This document shows, one piece after another, positions 25,941 to 33,782 of a DNA stretch of 64,000 nucleotides (its first letter is position 1; every line of letters starts with the position of its first letter). Under the pieces are notes generated by a model. The model did no database searches and was not told where the DNA came from. It saw nothing but the letters and a program-made list of their open reading frames with translations. This stretch comes from Nocardia panacis. Its GTDB lineage: Bacteria; Actinomycetota; Actinomycetes; Mycobacteriales; Mycobacteriaceae. The stretch covers positions 372,001 to 436,000 of the forward strand of contig NZ_QZFU01000023.1 of the NCBI RefSeq assembly GCF_003598715.1, read 5' to 3'. The translations under genes and the position numbers were made by a program.

Positions 25941-25972
25941 TGAAGTGTACGAAACTGTTTCGTACACTTCAA
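25941..25972 (-). promoter_or_regulatory. promoter and 31-base perfect operator of the tetR-monooxygenase operon
   Basis: Two 15-base arms (TGAAGTGTACGAAAC and its exact complement) flank one central base at 25941-25971. On the minus strand TTGAAG (25972-25967), a 17-base spacer and TACACT (25949-25944) form a canonical promoter lying inside the palindrome, six bases before the ATG. A bound repressor would cover both promoter boxes. Confidence 0.75.
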
Positions 25973-26014
25973 GTCGCCGCCACGGCCCTTGACACCGACC
26001 GGCACCGGCGAAGA

Positions 26015-26569
26015 ATGTTCGATACCATGCCGGTCGTGCGGAAAAATGAGACGCCTCCTCGGACGCCTACCGCAGGATCATCATCGAAAGCCCGCGCGGC
26101 CTCCCCCATCGACGAGATCGACCGCATCCTGCTCGACAATCTCGCCCGCGACGGTCGCATGACCAATAACGCACTGGCCGAGGCGGCGGGCATCGCACCG
26201 TCCACCTGCCTCGGTCGGGTGCGAGCGCTGGTGGAGCGCGGCATCATTCGCGGCTTCCACGCCGATATCGACCCGGCCGCGGTCGGCCGCAGCCTGCAGG
26301 CCATGGTGGCGGTGCGGGTGCGGACCGACGCGCGCGGGCAGCTCGCCGCCTTCGGCGACAAGATGGCCGATATCCACCAGGTGCTCAACGTCTACTTCAT
26401 CGCGGGCGCGGACGACTACCTCATCCACGTCGCCACCGCCGACTCCGACGAACTGCGCCGCTTCGTCCTCGACCACCTCAGCGCCGATCCGGTGGTGGCC
26501 TCCACCGAGACCATCCTCATCTTCGAGCACACCCGCACCCGAGCGGGGACGGCGACCGGAGCCCCCTGA
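26015..26569 (+). CDS. Lrp/AsnC-family regulator
   Basis: 184 residues. An N-terminal AsnC helix-turn-helix (IDRILLDNLARDGRMTNNAL, residues 35-75) is followed by an RAM-type ligand domain with VYFIAGADDYLIHVATAD. Such regulators sense amino acids; next to alanine dehydrogenase it may be an AldR-type sensor. Unlike mycobacterial aldR, the two genes here are tail to tail rather than divergent. The start may be ATG 26015 or 26027; neither has a strong ribosome binding site. Confidence 0.85.
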   Translation: MFDTMPVVRKNETPPRTPTAGSSSKARAASPIDEIDRILLDNLARDGRMTNNALAEAAGIAPSTCLGRVRALVERGIIRGFHADIDPAAVGRSLQAMVAVRVRTDARGQLAAFGDKMADIHQVLNVYFIAGADDYLIHVATADSDELRRFVLDHLSADPVVASTETILIFEHTRTRAGTATGAP

Positions 26570-26574
26570 GGCGC

Positions 26575-26607
26575 ACCTGCGCGCCTTCGCTCCGGCCACG
26601 CGCAGGT
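26575..26607. terminator. hairpin between Lrp and ald genes
   Basis: ACCTGCGCG and CGCGCAGGT form a nine-base-pair stem with a 15-base loop between two convergent genes, suitable as a shared terminator. Confidence 0.55.
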
Positions 26608-26642
26608 CAGCGCCGCGCCCATGGTCTCAGGACGCCGACTAC

Positions 26643-27749
26643 TCAGCCCACCAACTGCTGAGCGGCGTATCCGTGTGCGGCGGCGACGGATTCGTTGAGC
26701 AACTGCCCCTCGTGGGTGCTCAGACCCGCGGCCAGACCCGCGTCGGCGGCGGTCGCGGCCCGCCAACCCTTCTCGGCCAACGAGATCACATACGGCAGCG
26801 TGGCATTGGTCAGCGCGACGGTGGAGGTGTAGGGCACCGCGCCGGGCATATTCGCCACGCAGTAGAACACCGAGTCGTGCACCTTGTAGGTGGGGTCCGC
26901 GTGCGTGGTCGGATGCGAGTCCTCGAAGCAACCACCCTGGTCGATGGCGATATCGACGAGCACCGATCCCGGCTTCATCTGCGCGACAAGGTCATTGGAG
27001 ACGAGTTTGGGGGCCTTCGCGCCGGGGACCAGCACCGCGCCGATCACCAGGTCGGCCGCGCGCACGGCGCTCTCCACCTCGTGGGCGTTGGAGGTGATGG
27101 TCCGGACCCGGCCGCCGTAGAGCGCGTCGATCTCGCGCAGCCGGGCGATATTCAGGTCGAGCACCGTCACCGACGCGCCCATGCCCGCGGCGATGCCGAT
27201 GGCGTTGCTGCCCGCGACGCCCGCACCGATCACCACGACCTCGGCGGGCCGCACACCCGGCACGCCACCCATGAGCACGCCGCGACCGCCGCCGCTGCGC
27301 ATCAGGTGGTACGCACCGGCCTGCGGGGCCAGTCGACCGGCGACCTCGCTCATCGGTGCCAGCAGCGGCAGCGAACCGTCCTTCCCGGTGACGGTCTCGT
27401 AGGCGATGGAGGTGATGCCCGAGCCGAGCAGCGCGTCGGTGCACTCCTTGGAGGCGGCCAGGTGCAGGTAGGTGAACAGCACCTGATCGCGGCGCAACCG
27501 CGAATATTCCTCGGCGATGGGCTCTTTCACCTTCAGCACCAGTTCGGCGGCCGCCCACACCCCGTCGGCGGTCGGCAGGATCTGCGCGCCCGCGACGGCG
27601 TACGCGTCGTCATCGAAGGCCGAGCCGACGCCCGCCCCCGCCTCGACATACACGGTGTGCCCGCGCGAAACCAGCTCGCGCACCCCCGCGGGTGTGCACG
27701 CCACCCGGTACTCGTGGTTCTTGACCTCGCGGGGAATTCCGATCTTCAC
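26643..27749 (-). CDS. ald: alanine dehydrogenase
   Basis: 368-residue NAD-dependent enzyme interconverting L-alanine and pyruvate plus ammonia. The N terminus KIGIPREVKNHEYRVACTPAG, the catalytic YLHLAASKECTD (His) and the Rossmann motif VVIGAGVAGSNAIGIAAGMGA are present, as is the DIAIDQGGCFE segment. Length matches mycobacterial Ald. The GTG at 27749 is preceded by AGGAG at 7-8 bases; an upstream in-frame ATG lacks one. The AT-rich upstream region is a likely regulator target. Confidence 0.96.
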   Translation of the reverse strand: MKIGIPREVKNHEYRVACTPAGVRELVSRGHTVYVEAGAGVGSAFDDDAYAVAGAQILPTADGVWAAAELVLKVKEPIAEEYSRLRRDQVLFTYLHLAASKECTDALLGSGITSIAYETVTGKDGSLPLLAPMSEVAGRLAPQAGAYHLMRSGGGRGVLMGGVPGVRPAEVVVIGAGVAGSNAIGIAAGMGASVTVLDLNIARLREIDALYGGRVRTITSNAHEVESAVRAADLVIGAVLVPGAKAPKLVSNDLVAQMKPGSVLVDIAIDQGGCFEDSHPTTHADPTYKVHDSVFYCVANMPGAVPYTSTVALTNATLPYVISLAEKGWRAATAADAGLAAGLSTHEGQLLNESVAAAHGYAAQQLVG

Positions 27750-27795
27750 CTTGTCTCCTGACTCGATCACGGGAAGGTCCAACCCATGAGATGGA

Positions 27796-27880
27796 TCACC
27801 TTTCGGTGAGTGAGTATGAAGAATCGTTGGAAATCAGTCCAGAACTGTGAAGATGATTCTTGAATTGATCATACAAGTGC
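27796..27880 (-). promoter_or_regulatory. AT-rich regulatory region upstream of ald
   Basis: The 85 bases contain TCACC-TTTC-GGTGA (27796-27809), then a low-GC tract with inverted AGAATC (27820-27825) and GATTCT (27855-27860) and several other near-palindromic AT-rich stretches. The composition contrasts with the surrounding DNA and resembles targets of Lrp/AsnC regulators upstream of ald in mycobacteria. Confidence 0.4.
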
Positions 27881-27939
27881 CTGAATATTCGGACCGCACC
27901 CGGCCTCCGGGGTTCGACTCCGAATCATCTTCGCCCGAT

Positions 27940-28755
27940 TCAACCCACGACATCCCGGTCGGCGATCATGCCGTCGACACCGTCGAGCAGGCAGCACAGG
28001 CCGAATTCGAAGATGCTTTCCGGCTGCGAGGCGTCGAGCGCGTCCGCGCCGAAGCGGGCGATCATCGGCAGCGTTCCGGCGGCCAGCGCCTGCCGGATCT
28101 GCCCGTCGCGCGCACCGAGCCACTGCTCGCGGGAATGCCGCGCGAACTGTTCGCGCGCGAGCGGATACGCCGAACTCTGCGTGTGGGTGCCCACCATGAT
28201 CGCGATCCGGACCATGGTGGGGAAGTCGAGTCCGAGATCGTCGACGGCGCGGATGCGCCAGTCGGTGTAGCCCATCATGCTGGGCGCGATCGGCGGCCTG
28301 GTGGTGAGCGCGAAAAGCTGTGGCACCCAAGGATGGTCGAGGTAGATCTGCCATTCCCGGCGCGCCGACAGCTCCAGCTTGGCGCGCCAGCCGGGCGGGC
28401 CGGGTTCCGGCAGGGGATGGTCGCCGAAGACGGCATCGATCATCAAACGCCCGAGTTCCTCTTTTCCCGGAACATAGCGATACAGCGACATCGCCCCGAC
28501 GCCGAGTTCGGCCGCGACATGCCGCATGGACAGGCCGAAAGCGCCGTCGCGGTCGACCAATTCGATCGCCGCGCGCACCACGCGATCCAAAGACAGTCCG
28601 GGGACGACCGCCTCCACCGGCGCGGCGAACTGTTCCTGATTCGCCGAGACGCGCTCGCGATAGGCCCGAGCCCGGCAGGCACGGGAGCAGTAGGTGGGCG
28701 GGCGGCCGCGCACGGCGGGCGCGAGTGCGCGCCCGCAGACTTGGCAATTGGGCAT
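27940..28755 (-). CDS. zinc-ribbon/TetR fusion regulator
   Basis: 271 residues. An N-terminal four-cysteine module (Cys4, Cys7, Cys23, Cys27; CQVCG...YCSRACRARAYRER) resembles a treble-clef zinc ribbon. A TetR helix-turn-helix follows at residues 55-100 (GLSMRHVAAELGVGAMSLYRYVPGKEEL in part), then a TetR C-terminal domain. It is divergent from an ABC exporter and probably represses it; direct repeats in between are candidate sites. The zinc ribbon could sense metal or add DNA or protein contacts. Confidence 0.85.
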   Translation of the reverse strand: MPNCQVCGRALAPAVRGRPPTYCSRACRARAYRERVSANQEQFAAPVEAVVPGLSLDRVVRAAIELVDRDGAFGLSMRHVAAELGVGAMSLYRYVPGKEELGRLMIDAVFGDHPLPEPGPPGWRAKLELSARREWQIYLDHPWVPQLFALTTRPPIAPSMMGYTDWRIRAVDDLGLDFPTMVRIAIMVGTHTQSSAYPLAREQFARHSREQWLGARDGQIRQALAAGTLPMIARFGADALDASQPESIFEFGLCCLLDGVDGMIADRDVVG

Positions 28756-28786
28756 TCGAGGCTCTTTTCGTCACAAGATCGGGTTG

Positions 28787-28817
28787 GTGTCGAAATTCTA
28801 CTACTTCGTGTCGAAAT
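28787..28817. promoter_or_regulatory. direct repeats between tetR-fusion and exporter
   Basis: GTGTCGAAAT occurs at 28787-28796 and 28808-28817, 21 bases apart (two helical turns), in the divergent gap. Direct rather than inverted repeats are unusual for a TetR-type site. Confidence 0.45.
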
Positions 28818-28834
28818 CAAGATATCTCCTCTAG

Positions 28835-28888
28835 TTGCGCGAATATCCCGGTTTGTGGGTACGGTGTATTTATGACTCGTACGGTGTA
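28835..28888 (+). promoter_or_regulatory. exporter promoter with second repeat pair
   Basis: TTGCGC (28835-28840), a 19-base spacer and TACGGT (28860-28865) precede the ATG at 28872 by six bases, with no ribosome binding site, suggesting leaderless expression. GTACGGTGTA occurs at 28859-28868 and 28879-28888, straddling the -10 and the start codon, and may be an additional regulator site. Confidence 0.4.
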
Positions 28889-29663
28889 CCCGAAGGAAAG
28901 AGCTGAAGCGACCCCCGCCCGCTTCAGCGTGGAACTGCGTCAAGTGGTGAAGGTGTATGGCGAAGGCGCCGCGGCGGCCAGGGTGCTCGACGAAGTGAGC
29001 CTGGGCTTCCCGCACCACACCTTCACGGCGGTCATGGGACCCTCCGGCTCGGGCAAGAGCACACTGCTGCAGTGCGCGGCCGGATTGGACCGGCCGACCT
29101 CGGGTTCGGTCACGGTCGAAGGCACCGAACTGACCACACTCGACGAGACCGAACTGACCCGGCTGCGCCGCGATCGACTCGGCTTCGTCTTCCAGTCCTA
29201 CAACTTGGTTCCGACCCTGACCGTGGCGCAGAATGTCACGCTGCCAATGGAATTCGCCTCTCGGCCGGTCCCCGCCGACGCGCTGCGCGAGATCCTCGCC
29301 CGGCTGGGCCTCGAGCGACACGCACACTCCAGACCCGCGGAACTGTCCGGCGGCCAGCAGCAGCGCGTCGCCATCGCCCGCACCCTGCTCAGCGCCCCTT
29401 CGGTGATCTTCGCCGACGAGCCGACCGGAGCGCTGGACAGCCGCGCCGCCGCCGAAGTCCTCGGCTTGCTGCGCCAAGCCGTGGACGGCGCGGGGCGCAC
29501 CATCGTGATGGTGACCCACGATCCGATCGCGGCCGCGACCGCCGATGCCGTCGTCTTCTTCGCCGACGGCCGCGTCGTGGACATGATGCATCGACCCCGC
29601 CCGGACGCGGTGGCGGCCTGGATGGCGCACCTGGGCGCGGCGGCACGCGGGGGTGTCCGATGA
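28872..29663 (+). CDS. ABC transporter ATP-binding protein, MacB/LolD type
   Basis: 263-residue ATPase. Walker A GPSGSGKSTLLQCAAGLD near residue 57, Q-loop FQSYNL, signature LSGGQQQRVAIARTLL near residue 160 and Walker B VIFADEPTGALDS are all intact. The signature places it with MacB/LolD-type ATPases that partner FtsX-like permeases. It shares an ATGA overlap with the permease gene. The likely role is efflux of a toxic compound under control of the divergent zinc-ribbon/TetR protein. Confidence 0.92.
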   Translation: MTRTVYPKERAEATPARFSVELRQVVKVYGEGAAAARVLDEVSLGFPHHTFTAVMGPSGSGKSTLLQCAAGLDRPTSGSVTVEGTELTTLDETELTRLRRDRLGFVFQSYNLVPTLTVAQNVTLPMEFASRPVPADALREILARLGLERHAHSRPAELSGGQQQRVAIARTLLSAPSVIFADEPTGALDSRAAAEVLGLLRQAVDGAGRTIVMVTHDPIAAATADAVVFFADGRVVDMMHRPRPDAVAAWMAHLGAAARGGVR

Positions 29664-30997
29664 TGTGGCGGTTCGCGCTGCGCACCGTGCGGGCGCGCAC
29701 TTCGGCCTACCTGGCGGCGGCGGCGGTGATCGCGGCCGGAACCGCGCTGCTCGTCGCCTTCGCCGCACTCGTGACCTCCGGGAACGCGGTCGCGGATGGT
29801 CGCGGCGAATCGTTGACCATGCTGGCGCTGATCATGGGTGGTTGGACCGTGGTCGTGGTGATCTTCGGCATCGCCGCCACGGTCTCCCTGGTGATCGCGC
29901 AACGCACCAGGGAATTGGCGCTCATCAGGTCGATCGGCGCCGTTCCCCGACAGGTGCGGGCGCTGGTGCTGGTGGAAACCGTTGCCGTCGCGGTGCCCGC
30001 ACTGCTCGCGGGCGTGCTGCCGGGAACCGGACTCGGCGGGTTGCTGCTCGACCGCATGGCCGCGCTCGGGGTGGTCACGGTGTCGGCCCGGCTCGTCGTG
30101 CACGGTTCGACGATCGTGGCGGGTGCGGGCGTTTCCTTGCTGGCGGCCGTGATCGCGGCGCTGCTGGCGGGTCGACGCGCCGCGACGATCGCGCCGGTGC
30201 AGGCCCTCGCGGGCGAGGCGGGCCCGGCGGGCGTCGCCCTCTCCCGAACGAAAGCCCGTCTGGGAGCACTATTCCTGGTCATCGGATTCGGCAGCGGTGT
30301 CGGCACCCTGTTCATGGCCGACGGACCGCTGCTCGCCGCCGGAGCCGGACCGGCGTGTATCGGCGTCGCGATCGGCCTGGCACTGCTGAGCCCCGCTACC
30401 GTCGCGATACCCGATGCGCTCACCGCCCGATTGCCGAGCAGCACTTCACGATTGGCCCTGCGCAACCTCGCCGCCCGCGCCGCGGAAGCCACTCCGGTCG
30501 TCGGGGCGCTCACCCTGCTGATCGGTATCGCGACCGGCACGCTGTACATGCAGGCCACCGAGGACAGCATCACCAACCGCGCCCCCGATGACGTCGCCCC
30601 GCAATTCGCCGCGGCGAACTACATGATCGTCGGCTTGATCATCGCCTTCAGCGCGATCACCGTCGCCAACTCGCTGGTCGCGGCCACCTGGAAACGTCGC
30701 CGCGAGTTCGGCCTGCTCCGGCTGACCGCCGTGACCCGACGCCAGGTGCTCGGGATGGTCGTGATCGAAAGCGCGGCGGCGACATTCGTCTCGGTCGTCC
30801 TCGGCACGGTCGCCGCGGCGGCCACCATCGTCCCCTACAGCCTCGTCAAGACCGGCTCTCCGATACCGGGCGGACCGGGGTGGATGTTCCCCGCGATCGT
30901 CGCGAGCGGGTTCGCGGTAGCCCTCGCCGCCACGACCGCGACGAGCCTGCGGGCCACCCGCGAACCTCCGCTCACCGCTCTAGGCGTTGGCGGGTAG
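29660..30997 (+). CDS. FtsX-like ABC permease
   Basis: 445-residue membrane protein with two FtsX-like blocks: RELALIRSIGAVPRQVRALVLVE (residues 83-105) and RREFGLLRLTAVTRRQVLGMVV (about 350-372), each flanked by hydrophobic helices. It forms the membrane half of the exporter with the preceding ATPase. There is no large MacB-type periplasmic domain, as usual for monoderm-type exporters. Its 3' end overlaps convergent bioB by 18 bases. Confidence 0.88.
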   Translation: MMWRFALRTVRARTSAYLAAAAVIAAGTALLVAFAALVTSGNAVADGRGESLTMLALIMGGWTVVVVIFGIAATVSLVIAQRTRELALIRSIGAVPRQVRALVLVETVAVAVPALLAGVLPGTGLGGLLLDRMAALGVVTVSARLVVHGSTIVAGAGVSLLAAVIAALLAGRRAATIAPVQALAGEAGPAGVALSRTKARLGALFLVIGFGSGVGTLFMADGPLLAAGAGPACIGVAIGLALLSPATVAIPDALTARLPSSTSRLALRNLAARAAEATPVVGALTLLIGIATGTLYMQATEDSITNRAPDDVAPQFAAANYMIVGLIIAFSAITVANSLVAATWKRRREFGLLRLTAVTRRQVLGMVVIESAAATFVSVVLGTVAAAATIVPYSLVKTGSPIPGGPGWMFPAIVASGFAVALAATTATSLRATREPPLTALGVGG

Positions 30998-32044
30998 CTC
31001 GGTGCCCGCGCCGCGCCTGCGGACGGTGACGAGGTCGTGGCGGGCGGCGGGGAGGGTGGGCTCGTCGGCTCCCTCGATGACGAATCCGGCGTCGGCGATC
31101 AATTGTCGGTCGTCGACGCCGGGTTGGCCCTCGCTGGTGAGGTAGTCGCCGAGGAATATGGAGTTGGCCAGGTGCAGAGCGAGGGGTTGCATTGCGCGCA
31201 AATGGATTTCGCGGCCGCCCGCCAGCCGCACCTCGACATCCGGGAAGTGGAAGCGGAATACGGCCAGGATGCGCAGGCAGCGTTCAGGGGTGAGTTCCCA
31301 GCGACCTTCGAGGGGCGTGCCGTCGAAGGGGATGAGGAAGTTGACCGGCACCGAGTCGGGATCGAGTTCGCGCAGGGCACGGGCGATATCGACGATATCG
31401 TCATCGGATTCGCCCATGCCGAAGATGGCGCCGGAGCAGGGTGAGAGTCCCGCGCGACCCGCGCGGCGCACCGTGTCGGTGCGGTCGGCGAAGGTGTGGG
31501 TGGAACAGATGTCGGCGTAGCGGGATTCGCTGGTATTGAGGTTGTGGTTGTAGGCGTGCGCGCCCGCCGCGGCGAGGCGTTCGGCCTGCCCATCGCCGAG
31601 CAGGCCGAGGCAGACGCAGACCTCCACCTTCGGATGGTCGTCCTTGATGGCGGCGATGGTCTGTTCGAGGCGCGTGATATCGCGCTCGCCCGGTCCGCGC
31701 CCGCTGGCGACCAGGCAGACCCGCTTGGCGCCTGCCTCGACGGCCTGCCCGGCGACCTCGGCCGCCTCGGCGGGCGTGATCCACGAATATTTCAGCACGT
31801 CGGAGGCGGAGCCGAGCCGCTGCGAGCAGTAGCCGCAGTCCTCCGGGCACAGGCCGCTTTTCAGGTTGACGATGGTGTTGAGTTTGACGCGATTGCCGAA
31901 GTGCGCCCGCCGCAGTCGCGCGGCGGCCGCCACCACCTCGAGCAAATCGTGCGTATCGGACAGCAGTTCCAGCGCTTCGGAGCGGGTCGGCAGTTCGCGA
32001 CGGAACGCCTTGTCCACCAACACGTTCAACAGATCATTTCCCAT
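30980..32044 (-). CDS. bioB: biotin synthase
   Basis: 354-residue radical-SAM enzyme inserting sulfur into dethiobiotin. The radical-SAM cluster motif is CPEDCGYC near residue 65; YNHNLNTSE and the Arg-containing VRLAGGREIHLR of the [2Fe-2S] site are also present. The ATG at 32044 follows TAGGTT by seven bases, fitting a leaderless mRNA; an upstream TTG at 32053 is less likely. No other bio gene is in the window. The promoter carries two BioQ-like sites. Confidence 0.96.
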   Translation of the reverse strand: MGNDLLNVLVDKAFRRELPTRSEALELLSDTHDLLEVVAAAARLRRAHFGNRVKLNTIVNLKSGLCPEDCGYCSQRLGSASDVLKYSWITPAEAAEVAGQAVEAGAKRVCLVASGRGPGERDITRLEQTIAAIKDDHPKVEVCVCLGLLGDGQAERLAAAGAHAYNHNLNTSESRYADICSTHTFADRTDTVRRAGRAGLSPCSGAIFGMGESDDDIVDIARALRELDPDSVPVNFLIPFDGTPLEGRWELTPERCLRILAVFRFHFPDVEVRLAGGREIHLRAMQPLALHLANSIFLGDYLTSEGQPGVDDRQLIADAGFVIEGADEPTLPAARHDLVTVRRRGAGTELPANA

Positions 32045-32051
32045 GCCGGGC

Positions 32052-32105
32052 AACCTAGCAAAGAACTTGAACGGCGTTCAAGTATTGACTTGAACGCCGT
32101 TCAAG
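32052..32105 (-). promoter_or_regulatory. bioB promoter with two BioQ-like operators
   Basis: Two 17-base perfect palindromes, CTTGAACGGCGTTCAAG (32066-32082) and CTTGAACGCCGTTCAAG (32089-32105), have centres 23 bases apart. Each contains TGAAC-N3-GTTCA, the half-site pattern of the TetR-type biotin regulator BioQ of corynebacteria and mycobacteria. The minus-strand -35 TTGAAC (32081-32076) lies in the proximal site and TAGGTT (32057-32052) is the -10. Confidence 0.8.
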
Positions 32106-32107
32106 TT

Positions 32108-33625
32108 CTACTCTGCGAGCGGATCGGGTTGGCAGGTGACGTCGGCGGCGGGCAGCACACCGGAGCGCAGATAGGCGTTCACGATTTGGCGCGCGCATTC
32201 GCTCTGCGGGATCACCCCGTGCGCCACCCGATCCGGCATGGTCACCAACCGGGACCCGGTCAAGACGCGATGCAGGCCCACGCCCTGCTGATAGGCGGTG
32301 TGCGTATCCCCCATCGCCTGCAGGATCAGCGCGGGCGCCGCATTGCGCACCACCGTGGGCGGTTCGAGCGGCGGCTGCCAGAAGGTGCAGCCGTTCGGCG
32401 CGTTGACCAAGGGACCGAAGATCGGCTGCGCCGCGCGGCTGGCCTCGATATTGCGCCAATACCAGGTCGGATCGCGCGGGGCGGGCGCGTCGCCGCACAG
32501 GATCATCGTCTGCGCCGCCTCGTCCTCCTGCGGACGCAGCGCCTGCTTCAGATAGTCCTCCAGGCTGCCCTGCGCCCGCACCGGAATACCCGCCGCCGCA
32601 TCGGCGATCTGGCGCAGATTCACCGCCAGGTCCTGGTATTCCCGCGCCGCGGCCACGCCCTCGAACAGGATCATCGGCAGCAGGTGGGCGTCGAGGTCGT
32701 ACTCGCCGAGGCGAATCGGCTGCCGTGCGGCCTGCTCGATCAACCCGGTGACGGTCGCGCGGACAGCCGGAGCCGTTGTGCCGAAATGATATTCGGCATC
32801 CTTGGCCGCGGCCCAAGCCGCCCACACATCGAAGGCGGCCTCACTGGGCGCGCCCATGTCCTGCACCATCGGGACGTGGTAGCGGTCCGGATCGACCGCG
32901 CTGTCGTAAACCAATCGGTCGACGCGCTCCGGGAACATCTGGGTGTAGACCGCGCCCAAATACGTTCCGTAGGAACCGCCTATGTAGTTGATCCGCTCCT
33001 CGCCGAGCACCGCGCGGATCACATCCAGATCGCGGGCGGTATTGCGCGTGGTGATGTACGGCTGGGTCGCACCATTGGTCGCCACGCAGCGCGCGGACAA
33101 TTCCGCTTCCAGCGCCAGGGTTTTATCGAAGCCGACCTGATCCAGCCCGGCCGAGCGCATATCGGTGGACACCGGCCAGCCGCAGTGCAGCGGGGTGGAG
33201 CGCCCGACGCCGCGCGGATCGAATCCGATCAGGTCGTAGTTGTCCGGCACACCGCCGCCAAGGTATTCGGCCACCCGCAGGGCGAAGGCGAGCCCCGACG
33301 CGCCGGGACCGCCCGGATTGGCCAGCAGCACACCGCGCCGCTGCGCGGGATCCTTCGCCCGCGACCGCGAGATGGTCACCGTGATCGCACGATCGCGCGG
33401 CGCGGAGTAATTCAGCGGCACGGTGACCTCCGCGCACTGCGCGCCCGCCGCGTCCAACTTCTCCTCGCCACACTTGGTCCACTGCACCTGCTGCCGGTAG
33501 AACCGGTCCATCTCATCGGGCTCGGCCGACGAAATCCCGCACCCCGCCACCGATCCCGCGACAACCATGGCGGCAGCGACCACAGCGCCGCGCCGAAACA
33601 TCTTTCTCAACACCGGATACCCCAT
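32108..33625 (-). CDS. secreted alpha/beta hydrolase, tripeptidyl-aminopeptidase type (lipoprotein)
   Basis: About 505 residues. The N terminus (RRGAVVAAAMVVAGSVAGC) is a lipoprotein signal with lipobox VAGC. The oxyanion segment LLANPGGPGASGL, nucleophile GGSYGTYLG and C-terminal MPDRVAHGV (His) match actinobacterial tripeptidyl aminopeptidase-like peptidases (SlpD/SlpE/Tap group). It probably trims peptides at the cell surface. Start uncertain: ATG 33625 or 33601. A close paralogue lies directly upstream; bioB operators begin three bases after its stop. Confidence 0.88.
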   Translation of the reverse strand: MGYPVLRKMFRRGAVVAAAMVVAGSVAGCGISSAEPDEMDRFYRQQVQWTKCGEEKLDAAGAQCAEVTVPLNYSAPRDRAITVTISRSRAKDPAQRRGVLLANPGGPGASGLAFALRVAEYLGGGVPDNYDLIGFDPRGVGRSTPLHCGWPVSTDMRSAGLDQVGFDKTLALEAELSARCVATNGATQPYITTRNTARDLDVIRAVLGEERINYIGGSYGTYLGAVYTQMFPERVDRLVYDSAVDPDRYHVPMVQDMGAPSEAAFDVWAAWAAAKDAEYHFGTTAPAVRATVTGLIEQAARQPIRLGEYDLDAHLLPMILFEGVAAAREYQDLAVNLRQIADAAAGIPVRAQGSLEDYLKQALRPQEDEAAQTMILCGDAPAPRDPTWYWRNIEASRAAQPIFGPLVNAPNGCTFWQPPLEPPTVVRNAAPALILQAMGDTHTAYQQGVGLHRVLTGSRLVTMPDRVAHGVIPQSECARQIVNAYLRSGVLPAADVTCQPDPLAE

Positions 33626-33782
33626 CGCTCGGAACGATCCCAGCATAGGAATCGCGGCCGCTCGGCACATCGGGTGGAACCCTGATCTCGAGCGCGACCT
33701 TCGGCCTACGGGCCGCTGCCTGCCGTCATAGATCTGCGCGTGACCGCAGCGAAGGCGCAGGCTCGCCGACGTGGTGCCCGCA

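Noticed and set aside
25937..25967. Ten extra N-terminal codons for the TetR regulator
   Set aside because: They would be encoded by the operator palindrome and lie upstream of the likely transcription start.
29072..29659. Upstream extension of the FtsX-like permease frame over the ATPase gene
   Set aside because: It lies within the clear ATPase coding region in another frame and encodes Arg-rich, low-complexity text.
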